Counted from the first letter of the stretch, positions 50,401 to 61,525 are shown. The stretch: 64,000 bases of DNA from Neckera pumila (GCA_963969595.1 OZ018417.1:3660501-3724500), one strand, 5' to 3'. The notes: a model not told the origin generated them from the sequence alone. A program made the numbers and translations.

Positions 50401-50608
50401 TATTTTCTAATCGCCTTTAATCATGACTATTGCCTGCATACAAGGGGTCAAGAACGACTCCATGAACTGATACAACTGATCTTGAATAGCAAATCGACTC
50501 TCCAAAAAACATACAGCGAGAGTTTCTGAAAGAGAAGAAAGCGAAGGATTGAGATACCGATAAGAGAAAGGATGAAGAGCGGCGACCAAGTGCGGCCATG
50601 GCTGCCAT
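47416..50608 (-). CDS. Mitochondrial ATP synthase 24 kDa subunit (FAd/MGP1 type)
   Basis: A plant-type subunit of the mitochondrial F1Fo ATP synthase. Eight exons can be read on the minus strand: 50558-50608, 49308-49348, 49031-49135, 48685-48804, 48398-48508, 48067-48213, 47737-47859, 47416-47473. All junctions are GT-AG with matching phases; the sum is 756 nt (251 aa). The start MAAMAALGRRSSSFLLS plus basic exon 2 (RRVARAIREQDNQR) looks like a mitochondrial presequence. The body aligns, as I recall the Arabidopsis protein (about 240 aa), through SKEKFDMD, the segment ending APDVRSIL, GADDMTFQALAKVEKSIGKP and EEEAEFAAAKAELENM, to the C-terminus SLSDIDHRTYL. The segment 49074-49106 could be read as a 33-nt GT-AG intron but is open and in frame; I keep it coding because 33 nt is too short for a plant intron. 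Intron 1 is about 1.2 kb, the rest 170-265 nt. The promoter, exons 1-2 and intron 1 are duplicated at 56752-58720. Confidence 0.92.
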
Positions 50609-51965
50609 GTTCGAGCAATTCAAGGTCGGCCTTGCAGTTCGTTGAGCGTGACGATGATTTTGATTAGCATGACTTCTGCGCGGAATAAAGTATTGTGTAC
50701 AACCGAGTCTTGACCCGAGTGAGGCAGGGTGGGTTAATCCCCGTAGCCTTAACTAGGATAAACCTCGCCTTAACTAGGGTAAACCGTTGCGACCAAGCAG
50801 CAAACCGTAGCTCATGTAGGATTCATTAGCACTTGAAGGCCCTTTGCGGCCGTATAGTATGTTACAAATGTGACGGTATTTGATTAGAAAAACATTGACC
50901 ACATATTTTTCTGTACAAAGTAAATTATTGACCATGATAGTGCGTAAATAACAATGTATCACAATTCATATATTAAATTACAAATGAAGAGTTATAAGGC
51001 TAAATACATGACATACAGAAAGGGAATCCAAGGGCCTTTCAAGGTATTTGTGAAGATTGTTACCAAGGGATCTATCCCATGGCCCATAGAAATAATTCTT
51101 GAAGAAATGTTTTCATCCAACATAAAGACTTCTTGTGAATTCCTTCATATTTGTGAATTCCTTCATTTCAACATAAAGACTTCCTTGTGAATTCCTTCAT
51201 TTCAATTGACATTTGGATGGATTGTAAAATTTTCTGAATGTTTTTTTCATACTCCCTATACATAGTCTTTATGTATAGGATGAAGATTCATTCCAAGGGA
51301 AATTCTTAAGGAAATAAATATATTTAACATGTAGACTTCACTGATTTTTTGAAGAAACAGTGAAGAAAACGCCTATCAAATACAAAAAATATGCTTTAAA
51401 AATTTCAAAATAGGTGTAATTCAGAGAATGGAGAATGAATGTAAAAAATAATTTATTATGGCATTTTGTTTTATAGAAACATTATTGAATATGTAAAATT
51501 TCAAAAAAATTATATTAATTGAAACAAAATAGTCTTTAGTATTGAACTTTTAAAAATTGTACCAAACTAAAAAATAATGCAAATAGTTTCTAGAGAGGTA
51601 AGCGGACCCATCTAACAAAGATATGAAAAAAGACATTACACTACAATATACAAATTTATTACAATCATACTATTTATATTATTGGATAAGATGCCATGAT
51701 ATTTATTTATATTACGTCCACTTTACATTAGAGACCAAGCCAAGAAAATAAAACTTTATTATCACTCCCATCGATAAAAAGCTTAGAAATGGTCCACCTT
51801 AATCAAAGCTAGTGTTCAATTTTTTTTGGTCTTTGGTGATAAACAACCCTTAGTATACAATGAAATCTTATTATGTGGTATCATTTTCAAAAAATAAAAT
51901 TGTAGTAATTTCATTTAGTGTCAATAAATTCTCCCTCTTTAATAGTACAAATTTGTATAAATATT
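49272..51965. repeat. Segmental duplication, copy 1
   Basis: Direct partner of 56752-61225. Homology starts in intron 2 of the ATP synthase gene (GGACAATCGTAATCT) and runs through exon 2, intron 1, exon 1, the promoter and upstream DNA to about AATAGTACAAATT (51960). This copy lacks the MITEs and the TTAA element present in copy 2. Three tandem copies of AACAGGATCGAAAAA (50213-50258) are private to it. Confidence 0.88.
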
Positions 51966-52513
51966 AAGGTAGAGGTACCTATTTATGACAACCCCAATGA
52001 TGGCTTTATAAGGTGACCTATTGTAGACAACAATAAGATGCATTGTTCATTGAAAAATATTTTTTCTTTGTACCTTCTTGTCCATTCATCTCTCTTTCTT
52101 CCTTGCTTAGAGATAAGTGTAAAAGCTAACCATAGTAGATCAATCTATAAGACCAAAATGAATCCAAATTAAAAATCCACATTTATATAGAAAAAAATCT
52201 TTATTTTTGGGATTTTTTTATTTTATTTTTTGTTTTGAATTATGCCTCATCTATATTTTTGCACACATTGAGCTTAATTTCTCAACAATTCTCATATCCT
52301 ACAAGCTTGAAATGTTTAATCTTAGAACAACAAATTTGTTAGAAAAGCAATAAGAAGCCTCAAAAGTGGATAAATTTTGAGGAGCTTTGTAGGGCAAATG
52401 TCATGGTGCTTAGGTGAAGTAACTTTAGGATTTGCAAAATTAACACTGAAATTGCCAGTATGAGAAGTCCAATTCAAAAAAGTGGTAGTTCATGTGAAGA
52501 TCATGAGGTTTAA
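51966..52513. other. No gene recognised
   Basis: AT-rich DNA; no coding sense or repeats with definable ends. Confidence 0.4.
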
Positions 52514-52908
52514 GAGCAATCCCATGGCGGCTTGCCCAAGGCTTTGACTCAACCAGTGAACGTGTCCGGGCTTGAAATAATGGCCCACGGCATGCATGCC
52601 AAGTGCAAAATGATGCCTGGCTACTTCAAAAAGTGGCAAAGGCACGAGCAAGTAGTGTCTCTTGGCCGTGGCTCGCTAAGCCATTGAATAGTCTTTTTGA
52701 CTCCACCTTTTGAAAAGTTTCTCTTCAAATGTGCCAAAGATTTTTTTCAAAATATTAAAATAGTTGCTATGAGTGGACTTTTGATCACTTAACAAGTCTC
52801 CATGTAGGGCTACAACACTAAAAAAATGGGCTCTTGATTAAAGGACGCTAAACCTCAAAAAATTATCTATTTGGCGTCCTTGTTCACCAAGCTACTTTGG
52901 GATTGCCC
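52514..52908. mobile_element. MITE with TAA duplication (PIF/Harbinger-like)
   Basis: Ends GAGCAATCCCATGGCGGCTT and, complemented from the right, GGGCAATCCCAAAGTAGCTT. TAA flanks both (52511-52513, 52909-52911). Length 395 bp, interior GC-rich, non-coding. Confidence 0.72.
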
Positions 52909-52911
52909 TAA

Positions 52912-54238
52912 CTGAGAAGAAGTGGGCGTTGACCTGGACGGGCAAGTACAAACTTTTGCACAAATGACGTTAGTGCAAGCTAGAAGAAGCTTAGAGCATC
53001 TCCATTGGAGCACGCCAAAGTGCCCTTGCAAATGGTTTGATGGATCATGTTCGATTTTTGCCCCACTAGTTTCAGATTTTTTATTGTCAACATAAGTCAT
53101 AGGGAAATTTGATCACCACTCGCCAAGTTCCCGTGCCGGATTCATTTGACTTGGGACCATACTACTGGCAAAATGATGTTTTTGAGGTGTGAGAGTCATT
53201 GGGTAGTATCCAGCTTGTATGCAAAAGCCTGCACCCACCCAAAAAAATCCCATGGCTACCAGGCTATACAAGGATCAACCAAAGTGAAGCTACTAATTGG
53301 AATTCATACATGGGGAATTCAATCACCTCATAAATTCTGTTCCCAATAAATACACTTGTTCTTGGATTTTGTTTGCAAATTGGAGTGACTGGGTGGGGCC
53401 CCGAAATGGCACGGGAGTCAAAATTGGCACGACACAAACCATGTGATGCGCCCAATATACTAAGCATTGTTGAAGATGCCCATAGGAGAAAAATGGTAGT
53501 ATGTGCAGCATGAAGAGAAGAAAGAAACCATGAATTGCTCTCCCAACATGGTGGGATACAATTGAATAGCCGATCCATTTCCAACCACTTATTTAAGGAA
53601 CTACAAATATCTAGAGTGTGGGTTTGTTGAGGTGGGAAATTTTCCTGTGTACAGAAAGAGAGTTTAGAAGGATATGAAAATTTTCTAGAAATTTATTACA
53701 CAAAACATAATTACAATGAATTTTTTAGTGGAAAATTCTTCGACCTATAATGGAGATATAGAGCTTTCTATTTTTGACCACAGACCAATTGCAAAAATTG
53801 ACCAAGGATTGGTTGCAATATTGAGAGCCTTACAACCAATCATAATGTGCTACAACTGCTTCAAGAACTGTGCCATAATTGAATGGAAAGAAAGTAGCCT
53901 ATATAAATAGAATGGGGAGTGATAAAAAAAATGGGTCGGCTACCTTAGAGTATTGTCACTCATTACGGGGAAGCTCTTGTAGACGTGGTTGACAAGAAAT
54001 AAGTGGTCCACCACGAACCTACCCAAAAATGGAAGGAGCCGGGTCACTCAAATTCTCTCTCCAAACTCTATGAGAGTGCCTCCGCTATGCTTATTGACTC
54101 GTGCTTGATCTTGTGAGTTTGCTAATTTGTAGACTACAACACTTTATTTCTTACATTTTTTTTAATTATTTGTATGTTAATTGACTCTTAATTCTGCCAA
54201 GTCATTAATGTATGAGATTGACTTGTTTTGACATGTTC
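52912..54238. other. No gene; dispersed repeat copy at 53710-53890
   Basis: 53710-53890 is the second copy of the repeat at 33990-34185. The open frames at 53264-53584 have no recognisable motif. An AGAGCATCTCCATTGGAGC word near 52994 resembles common plant MITE termini, but no partner end was found. Confidence 0.45.
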
Positions 54239-55095
54239 TTAACTTCTAAAGTCCTAAGGCCATTTTTTAGTCAAAAAACACTCAAAATTGTGATTTTTGC
54301 TGCGTTCACCTAAGAATTCAAAAAAAAGCATTTTCTTAAAATCTAACCATAGGATCTTGTACTTTACTTGTTTGAAATCATGTGGTAAAAACTTCATAAA
54401 GTTTGACCGTACAGATTGGAAGATATTAGCATTCAAAGTTGAAAAAGAAAGTTGTTTTGAACACTAGCTTGCAAGTTCAGATGACTTTGACCCCCATTTG
54501 TGGAAATTCAAAAAACACACACTTGATTTTCATTCTTTAAAAAATTGTTTAGTAGAAGTAGGTCCAAGATTGGAAAAAAAACTAAATCATTGATAGCTCT
54601 AAGATGGGATTGAAGTACAATAATCTCAATGGTGAGATTGTCTTAGCAAACAAGCACAACCTTGTCAAACAATTTTTTTAAGAAAATTGTGAAAATTGCA
54701 TTCAGAAATGAATCCTACATGTTATTTTTTTAAAAAGATGCTCTAATTGCCTGAAAAACAAGATTGTCCATAACTTTCTCATTATTAGTCTATATAGAAT
54801 GAATCAAAGATTCGCATTTAGACATAAACATAATATTTTAGTAAAAAGAAATTTAAAAATTCGTTTTGACATTTTGCAATTTTTCTGGTGTTGCCCGTCG
54901 AGTTTAGTTCTAAGCTTTTTTTGGTATAACTTTTGCTCCCAGTCACCAATTGAAATAAAAATTATATTCCCACATGGCTAATCAATTTTTCTATTTTATA
55001 AAAAAGTTTCAAAAAAATTCATAAAAAATTGAGGTCACAGGAACCTGCCTGAATTCCATTTTGTCCCGCAAGGAGAATGGGACTCTATGGGTTAA
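54239..55095 (-). mobile_element. TTAA element copy M, type 1
   Basis: TTAA at 54239-54242 and 55092-55095. Ends CTTCTAAAGTCCTAAGG and, from the right, CCCATAGAGTCCCATTC. Inverted relative to copy A. The palindrome carries mismatches. Confidence 0.82.
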
Positions 55096-55200
55096 GGACA
55101 AGGATGAGTGGAGGACAAAAGCTACCCCAAGAACTATAGAGCTTGGGCCACCCCATTTTCCTAGCCTTGTTTGGGGGAATGGTGGCAATGCACTTATATA

Positions 55201-55586
55201 AGGTAGAGCCGATTAGTGACCCATTCCCAACCTATAGGTGCACGTATTTTTGACCAAGCTTAGAATGTTTTTTTTTCCTTTTCAAGGTTGGAACTAATAA
55301 ATACATGACACATGTCCCAAGTTGTGAGAAAGAAAGTAGGAAATATTGATTATGAAAAAAGTTATTGAATGATTGGAATTGGAAGAGTCTAGATATTGGT
55401 TACAAGTCCAGAGCACTTTCACCTCCCAAAATTCCTAATAATTTCAGTTCAAGCGATAAAACTACCAAATTTTTTGCAATCCTTGTCATTTCTCTCGATA
55501 TGCCTTTGAAAGAAAATTTGCTTTGCCTTCACTACTCCAGATCATGGTGGAATTCCTTACTTGGTCAGTTATGGGTGGCTCTACCA
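55201..55586. mobile_element. MITE family R, copy 2
   Basis: Inverted relative to 19526-19923, with ends AGGTAGAGCC and GGGTGGCTCTACC and matching interior (GTTGGAACTAATAAATACAT and CCCAAGTTGTGAGAAAGAAA against their complements near 19830 and 19785). Lies 105 bp beyond TTAA copy M. Confidence 0.75.
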
Positions 55587-55603
55587 TAAAACTTGAAAAG
55601 CCG

Positions 55604-55931
55604 ATGTCTTCGAGAAAAAAGCAGAAACTTGACATTTTCAGTGACCTGATCGTCTCAAGTCCAGAGTGCCCAGCGACGAACACATCAGAACAGAGGCCCA
55701 TTCCTACATGCTGAAGCAACACTCTAAACATTGTGCACCATTGATATTCTCATTGACCAAAAGATCAAAGGTGAAGAATGTTTGGAGTGTGGGTTCACCG
55801 TGTTGCAGTGGAGCTGCTCTCAGTGCTTCAACGGCATGCCCACCGACATTGACCACTCTAACCGACAAAGACACCAAAACTATTACAAAATGAGGTTTTC
55901 CAAGAATCCGGTACATTCGAATGAAGCCTGA
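55604..55931 (+). other. Coding-like tract, unrecognised
   Basis: GC content and frame structure resemble decayed or intron-split coding DNA. One frame starts MSSRKKQKLDIFSD and stops near 55714. A second (55731-55931) contains ECLECGFTVLQWSCSQC, two CxxC pairs that could bind zinc, and ends with TGA. I do not recognise a family, and the pairs are too few to call a zinc ribbon. It may be a 5' gene fragment carried near the duplication breakpoint. Confidence 0.3.
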
Positions 55932-56146
55932 AGCGTTCGTCTGTGGAGATTTTTGTGCTCACTGACACCGTCTGAAGCCATAACCGTCCAACCGCCATTT
56001 CAGTTACTCTCTATTACTATAATACAATTTGATGCGTTTGTGACACTTGCCATTCCACGGCTGCTTCTCATTACTCTTCACGGCTTCCTAGAGAATTTTG
56101 CACTTCCCTCTTCTACTGTACTGATTTATAATCACCGGGCCCAATT

Positions 56147-56660
56147 GTTTCTAAGACCATCTGCAATCTGTCACGGTACATGGCCCAGTATCGGTATAGC
56201 TAACTTTTGAATGCTAGACAATTAGAATTTGAAAATTGTCTTATTGGAAGCGCGACAGAAAGAACATGGAGAAGGAACAAAAAAATTTCAAACTAGACAT
56301 TGGACAAGTACTTCAAAAGCAAGGTACAAATCTGAAATTATAGAGGTCTTAGCAAATCACGGTTACCAAAGTAACATTTGGCCATTGACCCTCTAAAAAT
56401 CGTCAAATGTAGAGGGTCAATGGCCAAATGTTGCTTTGGTAACCGTGATTTGCTAAGACCTCTATAATTTCAGATTTGTACCTTGCTTTTGAAGTACTTG
56501 TCCAATGTCTAGTTTGAAATTTTTTTGTTCCTTCTCCAAGTTCTTTCTGATGCGCTTTTAATAAGACAATTTTCAAATTCTAATTGTTTAGCATTCAAAA
56601 GTTAGCTATACTGATATTGGGCCATGTACCGTGACAGCATTGCAGATGGTCTAAGGAAAC
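56147..56660. repeat. Long near-perfect inverted repeat, arms 249-251 bp, 14-nt loop
   Basis: Left arm 56147-56395 and right arm 56410-56660 are complementary with about 11 differences, nearly all in the outer half. The inner 130 bp or so differs at one site. Loop AAAATCGTCAAATG. If transcribed it would form a long hairpin RNA. It lies about 90 bp left of the breakpoint of duplication copy 2. No terminal duplication was identified. Confidence 0.92.
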
Positions 56661-57011
56661 TGAAGGCAGACAGCACTGCCCGAAGGGCTACTGGCCCATG
56701 TAAGGGATCCGACCCATTGTCGACCATTTAAGCAATTATGCATATCTGCACAGGGATGGACAATCGTAATCTGATGCCATGTCTGCCGTTGGTTTGAAGT
56801 TATCTTGTTCGCGAATGGCTCTTGCTACTCTACGCTGTAGTTCTGTCAGTAGAAATCTGTAAATATCACAAATCTCCGGTAGTTTGATTTGAGCATCCAA
56901 GACCTATATATACAGATGAAAAAAAATTGGTTTGGACATGAATTGAAAGATATTATGTTCTCCTTCATTCTCGACCTTGGCATCACCCTCTATCCCAGTA
57001 CCCGCCATCTA

Positions 57012-57325
57012 AGGTAGGAGGTCCATAAATCGCTCATCTAAGAGCTGAAGCTGAATTTTGGGGAGGTAAAACTTCTTAAAATATTTTTCAGTAAATTTTC
57101 CTTGAAAGGCAAGAGTAATTGGCATCTAACCCAAGTTGTTTCATATTTTTTGAAGCTTTGTAGAATTAGTTATGAATTTCTGAAGTTGCAGAAAAGTGCA
57201 TTTTTGTGGGCTCTAAAACCGACCACCTCCTCAAATGCACACCACTTGTACATTGGAAAGTGCAAAATGTACCTCTAGAGCCTGATTGGTTTTAGAACCC
57301 GCTCCATTTTAGAACCTCCTACCTT
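57012..57325. mobile_element. MITE, ends AAGGTAGGAGGT
   Basis: Inverted ends TAAGGTAGGAGGTCC / TAAGGTAGGAGGTTC. It interrupts sequence that is continuous in duplication copy 1 (near 49640: GCATTTCAGTTGCCC), which fixes the insertion as younger than the duplication. About 314 bp. Confidence 0.78.
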
Positions 57326-57884
57326 AGTTGCCCTCCATAATTTTGACTTCCTGTAATCCTGACTCTAAATAATAGAGTGCATTCAACTATACTATGCTTT
57401 AAATCTCCGAAACGTCATTGAGACTCGGAGCACTTCGCAAATGGACTTCAAAGATAGAAAAATTGCAAAAAACTGCCTTGTGATGTACTCTTATCATCGC
57501 TGTATTTTATTTTCTGGAAACTTGCAAAGGATTCCTAGCAAACACCTCACGAAAATTGCATTCAGCATGTAACTTCTACGATGGCTGTCGCGCTCAATTA
57601 ATAGAACACGATTATCCCTGCTAACTAAAATGAGATCGTAGCAAGAATCACAAAAACACCTCACAATGCTGCTGTCTTTGCTTCCTCAGCATCAGTTTTA
57701 TCTCGACATGAAGGAGCGTGCAGTGAAGCCGAAAGCCATTCCCTAATTATTGTCTATCAAGATCATTCCACGCATCCAAAGAGATGAAGAATTACTCAAT
57801 GGCCTCGTACTCCAACAGACCTAAATCGATTCTTCGAAGTAGTCACATGCAAGCGTTTCAGAAGAGAACTGAAGGATAATGGGT

Positions 57885-57948
57885 TGAGCTAAAAATTTAG
57901 ATAACATCTCACTTACAATAGAAGATGATGTCATCTAAATTTTGCTCA
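57885..57948. mobile_element. 64-bp hairpin MITE
   Basis: TGAGCTAAAAATTTAGAT and ATCTAAATTTTGCTCA are inverted arms around a short centre. Absent at the matching site of duplication copy 1 (about 50206). Confidence 0.55.
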
Positions 57949-58721
57949 GAGCAAGATTCGGCAAATGCCACAATTTTCTTACATCAGCTGCAGCACGAAA
58001 TAAGCGATATTGCACCAAAGTCAAAAACTACTCGCTAATCGCCATGAATCACGGCTATCCCATGCTTTCAAGGATTCAGGAGGCAAGAATCACTTCTTGA
58101 CTGATCCATGCAGCAGACCTAAAAGACTCTCCAAAAGCGGGACAAGAAGAGAAGGAAGAGAACAAGAATCCTTTCACCTTGTTTAGACGTTATGTCACTC
58201 ACAAAAGAAGTTGATTTTTCCTGCCAAAATAAAATGATTTCGAAGATTCGATTTTGAGTTTATTCAGTAATCATTTGCAAAATTTTGAACGTTCAATCAA
58301 TTTTTGCATGTACACTTACAGCTTCATAACACAGCTTCGTTACAGAGTCTTCAGAAACAAGGGCGAAAAAAACGCAGTCTTAGGCGATTGAAAACGGCAC
58401 CGAAATGAAAACTTACCCGTATTTGCTAGTCGCCTTTAATCACAACCATCACCTGCATACAAGGGATCAAGAACGACTCCATAAACTGATATAACTGATC
58501 TTGAATAACAAATCGATTCTCCGGAAACAGCGAGAGTTTCTGAATGAGAAGAAAGCAAAGGCTTGAGATACTGATAGGAGAAAGGAAGAAGAGCGGCGAC
58601 CAAGTGCGGCCATGGCTGCCATGTTCGAGCAATGCAAGGTCGGCCTTGCACTCTTGCAGTTTGTTGAGTGTGACGATGATTTTGATTTGCATGACCTCTG
58701 TGCGGAATATATTATTGTGTA

Positions 58722-58958
58722 CAGTAGAACCTCCCAAAGTTGCTCCTTCCAAAGCCGATAAACCTCTATAAACAGATAGGGCCGGGCGGTCCCGGCTTCG
58801 GAAATAAAATAAGTCATAGCACTAAATAAGAGCCTGCCAAGGAATTGTGGTGGACCTTGACCTTGTCAAAAAAAGGTAAAATATTCTTTTGAACAAGCTC
58901 CTTTTCCAGTAATCTTGTCGGGCAGGTCTAGACCGATCAATTTAGAAAGTTTCTATTA
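58722..58958. mobile_element. Emigrant/pogo-like MITE (TA duplication)
   Basis: Left end CAGTAGAACCTCCCAAAG with an internal ATAAACCTCTATAAACAG; right end degenerate (TTTCTATTA). TA flanks both sides (58720-58721, 58959-58960). Duplication copy 1 has a single TA at 50698-50699 in TGTGTACAACC. CAGTRRAACCTCTATAAA is the terminal style of plant Lemi/Emigrant elements of the pogo group. Confidence 0.75.
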
Positions 58959-59023
58959 TACAACCAAGTCTTAACCCAGGTGAGGCAAAGTTATTGTACT
59001 CCCCATAGCCTTAACAAAGATAA

Positions 59024-59458
59024 GAGCATCTGTAATGGTGTTGCAGCAAACAATCCCTATATTGGCAAATGGAGGGGCATTCCACAAAGCCCGCATAGAG
59101 CCGGACTTTTTTTAGAACAAATTGATCTAAGCAAAGCCGACAATCCAAACATCAACTGGACTTTTTGCATTTTTGAAAGAAAGAAAGAAAAGAACCTAGA
59201 TTTAAAAAAGACTTTTCATGGAAACAAAGGAAGGTTGAATTAATTGGCACACTTAACAATGTGGAAAATAGCTGACAAAAATGATTATTTCTACCGGAAG
59301 CCAACTTGTGAGCCCTTCACATTTTGAAAATTTGCTAGACCCGAGGGGTCGCATATCGTGGCCATGGAAGTGAAGGCCCCCCATAAGGATTGCTTCATGA
59401 AATGCCCCTCCATATGCCTATACAGAGATTGCTTGCCAAGACACCACTACGGACGCTT
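59024..59458. mobile_element. MITE with TAA duplication (PIF/Harbinger-like)
   Basis: Ends GAGCATCTGTAATGGTG and, complemented, AAGCGTCCGTAGTGGTG, with TAA on both sides (59021-59023, 59459-59461). Absent from the matching site of duplication copy 1. 435 bp, non-coding. Confidence 0.72.
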
Positions 59459-60212
59459 TAAACCGTTGTGACCAAGTAGCAAAACATAGCTCATGTAGGA
59501 TTCATTAGGGACATATGAAGGTATTGTTGCATAGGATGATCAAGGGATCTATGCTGAGGCCCACAAAGAAATTGTTGATGAAATAGTTTTCATAGATGTC
59601 TTGTGAATTTCTTCCTTTTCCAGTTGAAGTTTGGATGGACTATGAATTTTTTTAAGTGAGTTTTTTTCATATTTTTTCTTTGTGAAGTCTTTATGTATAG
59701 GATGAAGATTGATTCTAAGGAAATTTCTTAAGGAAACAATATATTTATAATATAGAACTCTAATGATTTTATTAAGAAAAATTGAAGAAAATTCCTATCA
59801 AATACAAAAATATGCTTTAAAACTTTGAAAATTTTGAAATATGTGTAAAATTAGAGGATGCAACATTTATGTAAAAAACAATATATCATGACATTTTGTT
59901 TTAAGAAACATTTTTGAATATATAAAATTTAAAAAAAATTTGTTCATTGAAATAAAATAGTCTTTACTATTGAATTAAAAAAAAATTGTATCTAGCTACC
60001 AATAATGCAAACAATTTCTAGAGAGGTAAGCGGATTCATCCAACAAAGATATTGAAAGGGACATTAAAGTCAATGCACTAATTTATCACAATCATACAAA
60101 GTATTGTTCATACTATTGAGCATTATGTCTTTAATTAAATTTAGGTCCACTTTGCATTGGAGACCAAGCCAAGAAAATAAAACTTTATTACCACTCCCCT
60201 TGGCAAAGAGCT

Positions 60213-61049
60213 TTATCCCTAAAGTCCCATTATCCCCTTAGGGAACAAAATGGATTTTGGGCAAGCACCTATAGTCTTAGTATTTGTCGTGATTTTGGGC
60301 AAGCTCTTATAGACTTAATATTTGTCTAAATTTTTTTTTGAAGATAGAAAATATATTAGCTTTCCAAAAATATAATTTTCATTCCAATCACTACCCATGA
60401 GCAAAAGTTATGGCACAAAAAGCACATTTTTTAGTTTGGACCTAAGCAAAGAAAATCCTCAAAATTAAAAATTAAAAAGTTACTTTTGTATAGATTGCAT
60501 TTATCTACATAGGAAGCTCAACTCATTCCATTTGGATTTGTTCTATGAAAGTCATGGACAATCTTATTTTTTTGGCAATTAAAGCATCTTCTTGAAAAAT
60601 AGCTTGTAGGATTCATTTATGAATTCAATTTTCATAATTTTTCAAATGAACCTACTTCTACTTAATAAATTTTAATGAGTAAAAAATAAATGTGCTTTTA
60701 AAAAAATATTTTTTATAGACTCTCAATTCAATTCTTCATTATATAAAAGTAGATATTCAAAATCAATAGAGCAAGAATTTTAAGCTAATAAGGTTCAAAG
60801 TCAAAAAACGTAGTTGAGCAAGGTGCAAAAAACATTTTTTGCTTCACTTTAAATGCAAATATTTTGCAGTCTAGACAGTCTAAGTTTCTGAAATTTCTTC
60901 CACACATTCTTACACTAGTCTAGTACAAGATTCCTTCAATTAGATATGCTAAAAAATTATATTATTAATTTTTTTTTTCTCTTTACCATGAAAAGGCAAT
61001 TTTCAATGATATTTGATGAAAAAAAAGGCCTTGGGACTTTAGGGGTTAC
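60213..61049 (+). mobile_element. TTAA element copy N, type 1, with a pre-insertion site at 51782
   Basis: Borders read TTAT (60213-60216) and TTAC (61046-61049); ends CCCTAAAGTCCCATTAT and, from the right, CCCCTAAAGTCCCAAGG. In duplication copy 1 the flanks are continuous as AAGCTTAGAAATGG (near 51780), so one TTAN unit became two on insertion. Confidence 0.82.
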
Positions 61050-61228
61050 AAATGGCCATTATACCAATGAAAGTGTTCAAATTTTTTTCTAGTCCCTACT
61101 GATAAACAACCTTTGGTATATGATGAAATGTTATTATATGGTATCATGCTTTAAGGAAAAAAATTTGTAGTAATTTTGTTTGGTGTCACTAAATTCCCCC
61201 CTCAATAATAGTACAAATTAGTGTCTAT

Positions 61229-61525
61229 AAGGTAACTACACCTAATATTGCACAATCCTTAAAAGCGCACAGTGGATATTCTTGCCTAAAATGTACTCCC
61301 ACTATTCATATGACTCTATGATCGCTTTTGGGTATACCTATTCTCAACACTTTGGAAATTTTTAGTTTATTCACACGGTGTCCAAAAAATGCATTCTAAG
61401 AGGATCTAGAATCTCCTTTTGACAATGAATGGGACCCCCCCCCCCCAAAATTCAATATAATAGTGAAACCCATGCTGAATCAAGCTGAATTGCTTAATCG
61501 AGCGATTTAAGGTGCAGATACCTTA
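61229..61525 (+). mobile_element. MITE family P, copy 1
   Basis: Starts AAGGTAACTACACCTAA and ends GGTGCAGATACCTTA; about 297 bp with a C-run near 61435. Very similar to copy 2, about 70 bp away in the same orientation. Confidence 0.75.

Larger units (their letters stand above)
56787..58622 (-). pseudogene. 5' fragment of the ATP synthase 24 kDa subunit gene
   Basis: Exon 1 (58572-58622) encodes the same 17-residue start and keeps a GTATCT donor. Exon 2 (56787-56834) has gained 7 bp (48 nt against 41) and its donor is GC instead of GT, so the frame is lost. Exons 3-8 are absent: the copy breaks off in intron 2. It keeps the duplicated promoter, so it may still be transcribed in the minus direction through the MITE at 57012-57325 towards the long inverted repeat at 56147-56660. 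It cannot make the subunit. Confidence 0.85.
56752..61225. repeat. Segmental duplication, copy 2, with at least six insertions
   Basis: Direct, diverged copy of 49272-51965. Blocks absent from copy 1: MITEs at 57012-57325, 57885-57948, 58722-58958 and 59024-59458, TTAA copy N at 60213-61049, and about 250 bp near 58150-58350. The junction with MITE P1 marks the right limit. Confidence 0.88.

Noticed and set aside
55731..55931. TFIIB-like zinc ribbon
   Set aside because: Two CxxC pairs are present, but spacing and flanking residues do not match a zinc ribbon.
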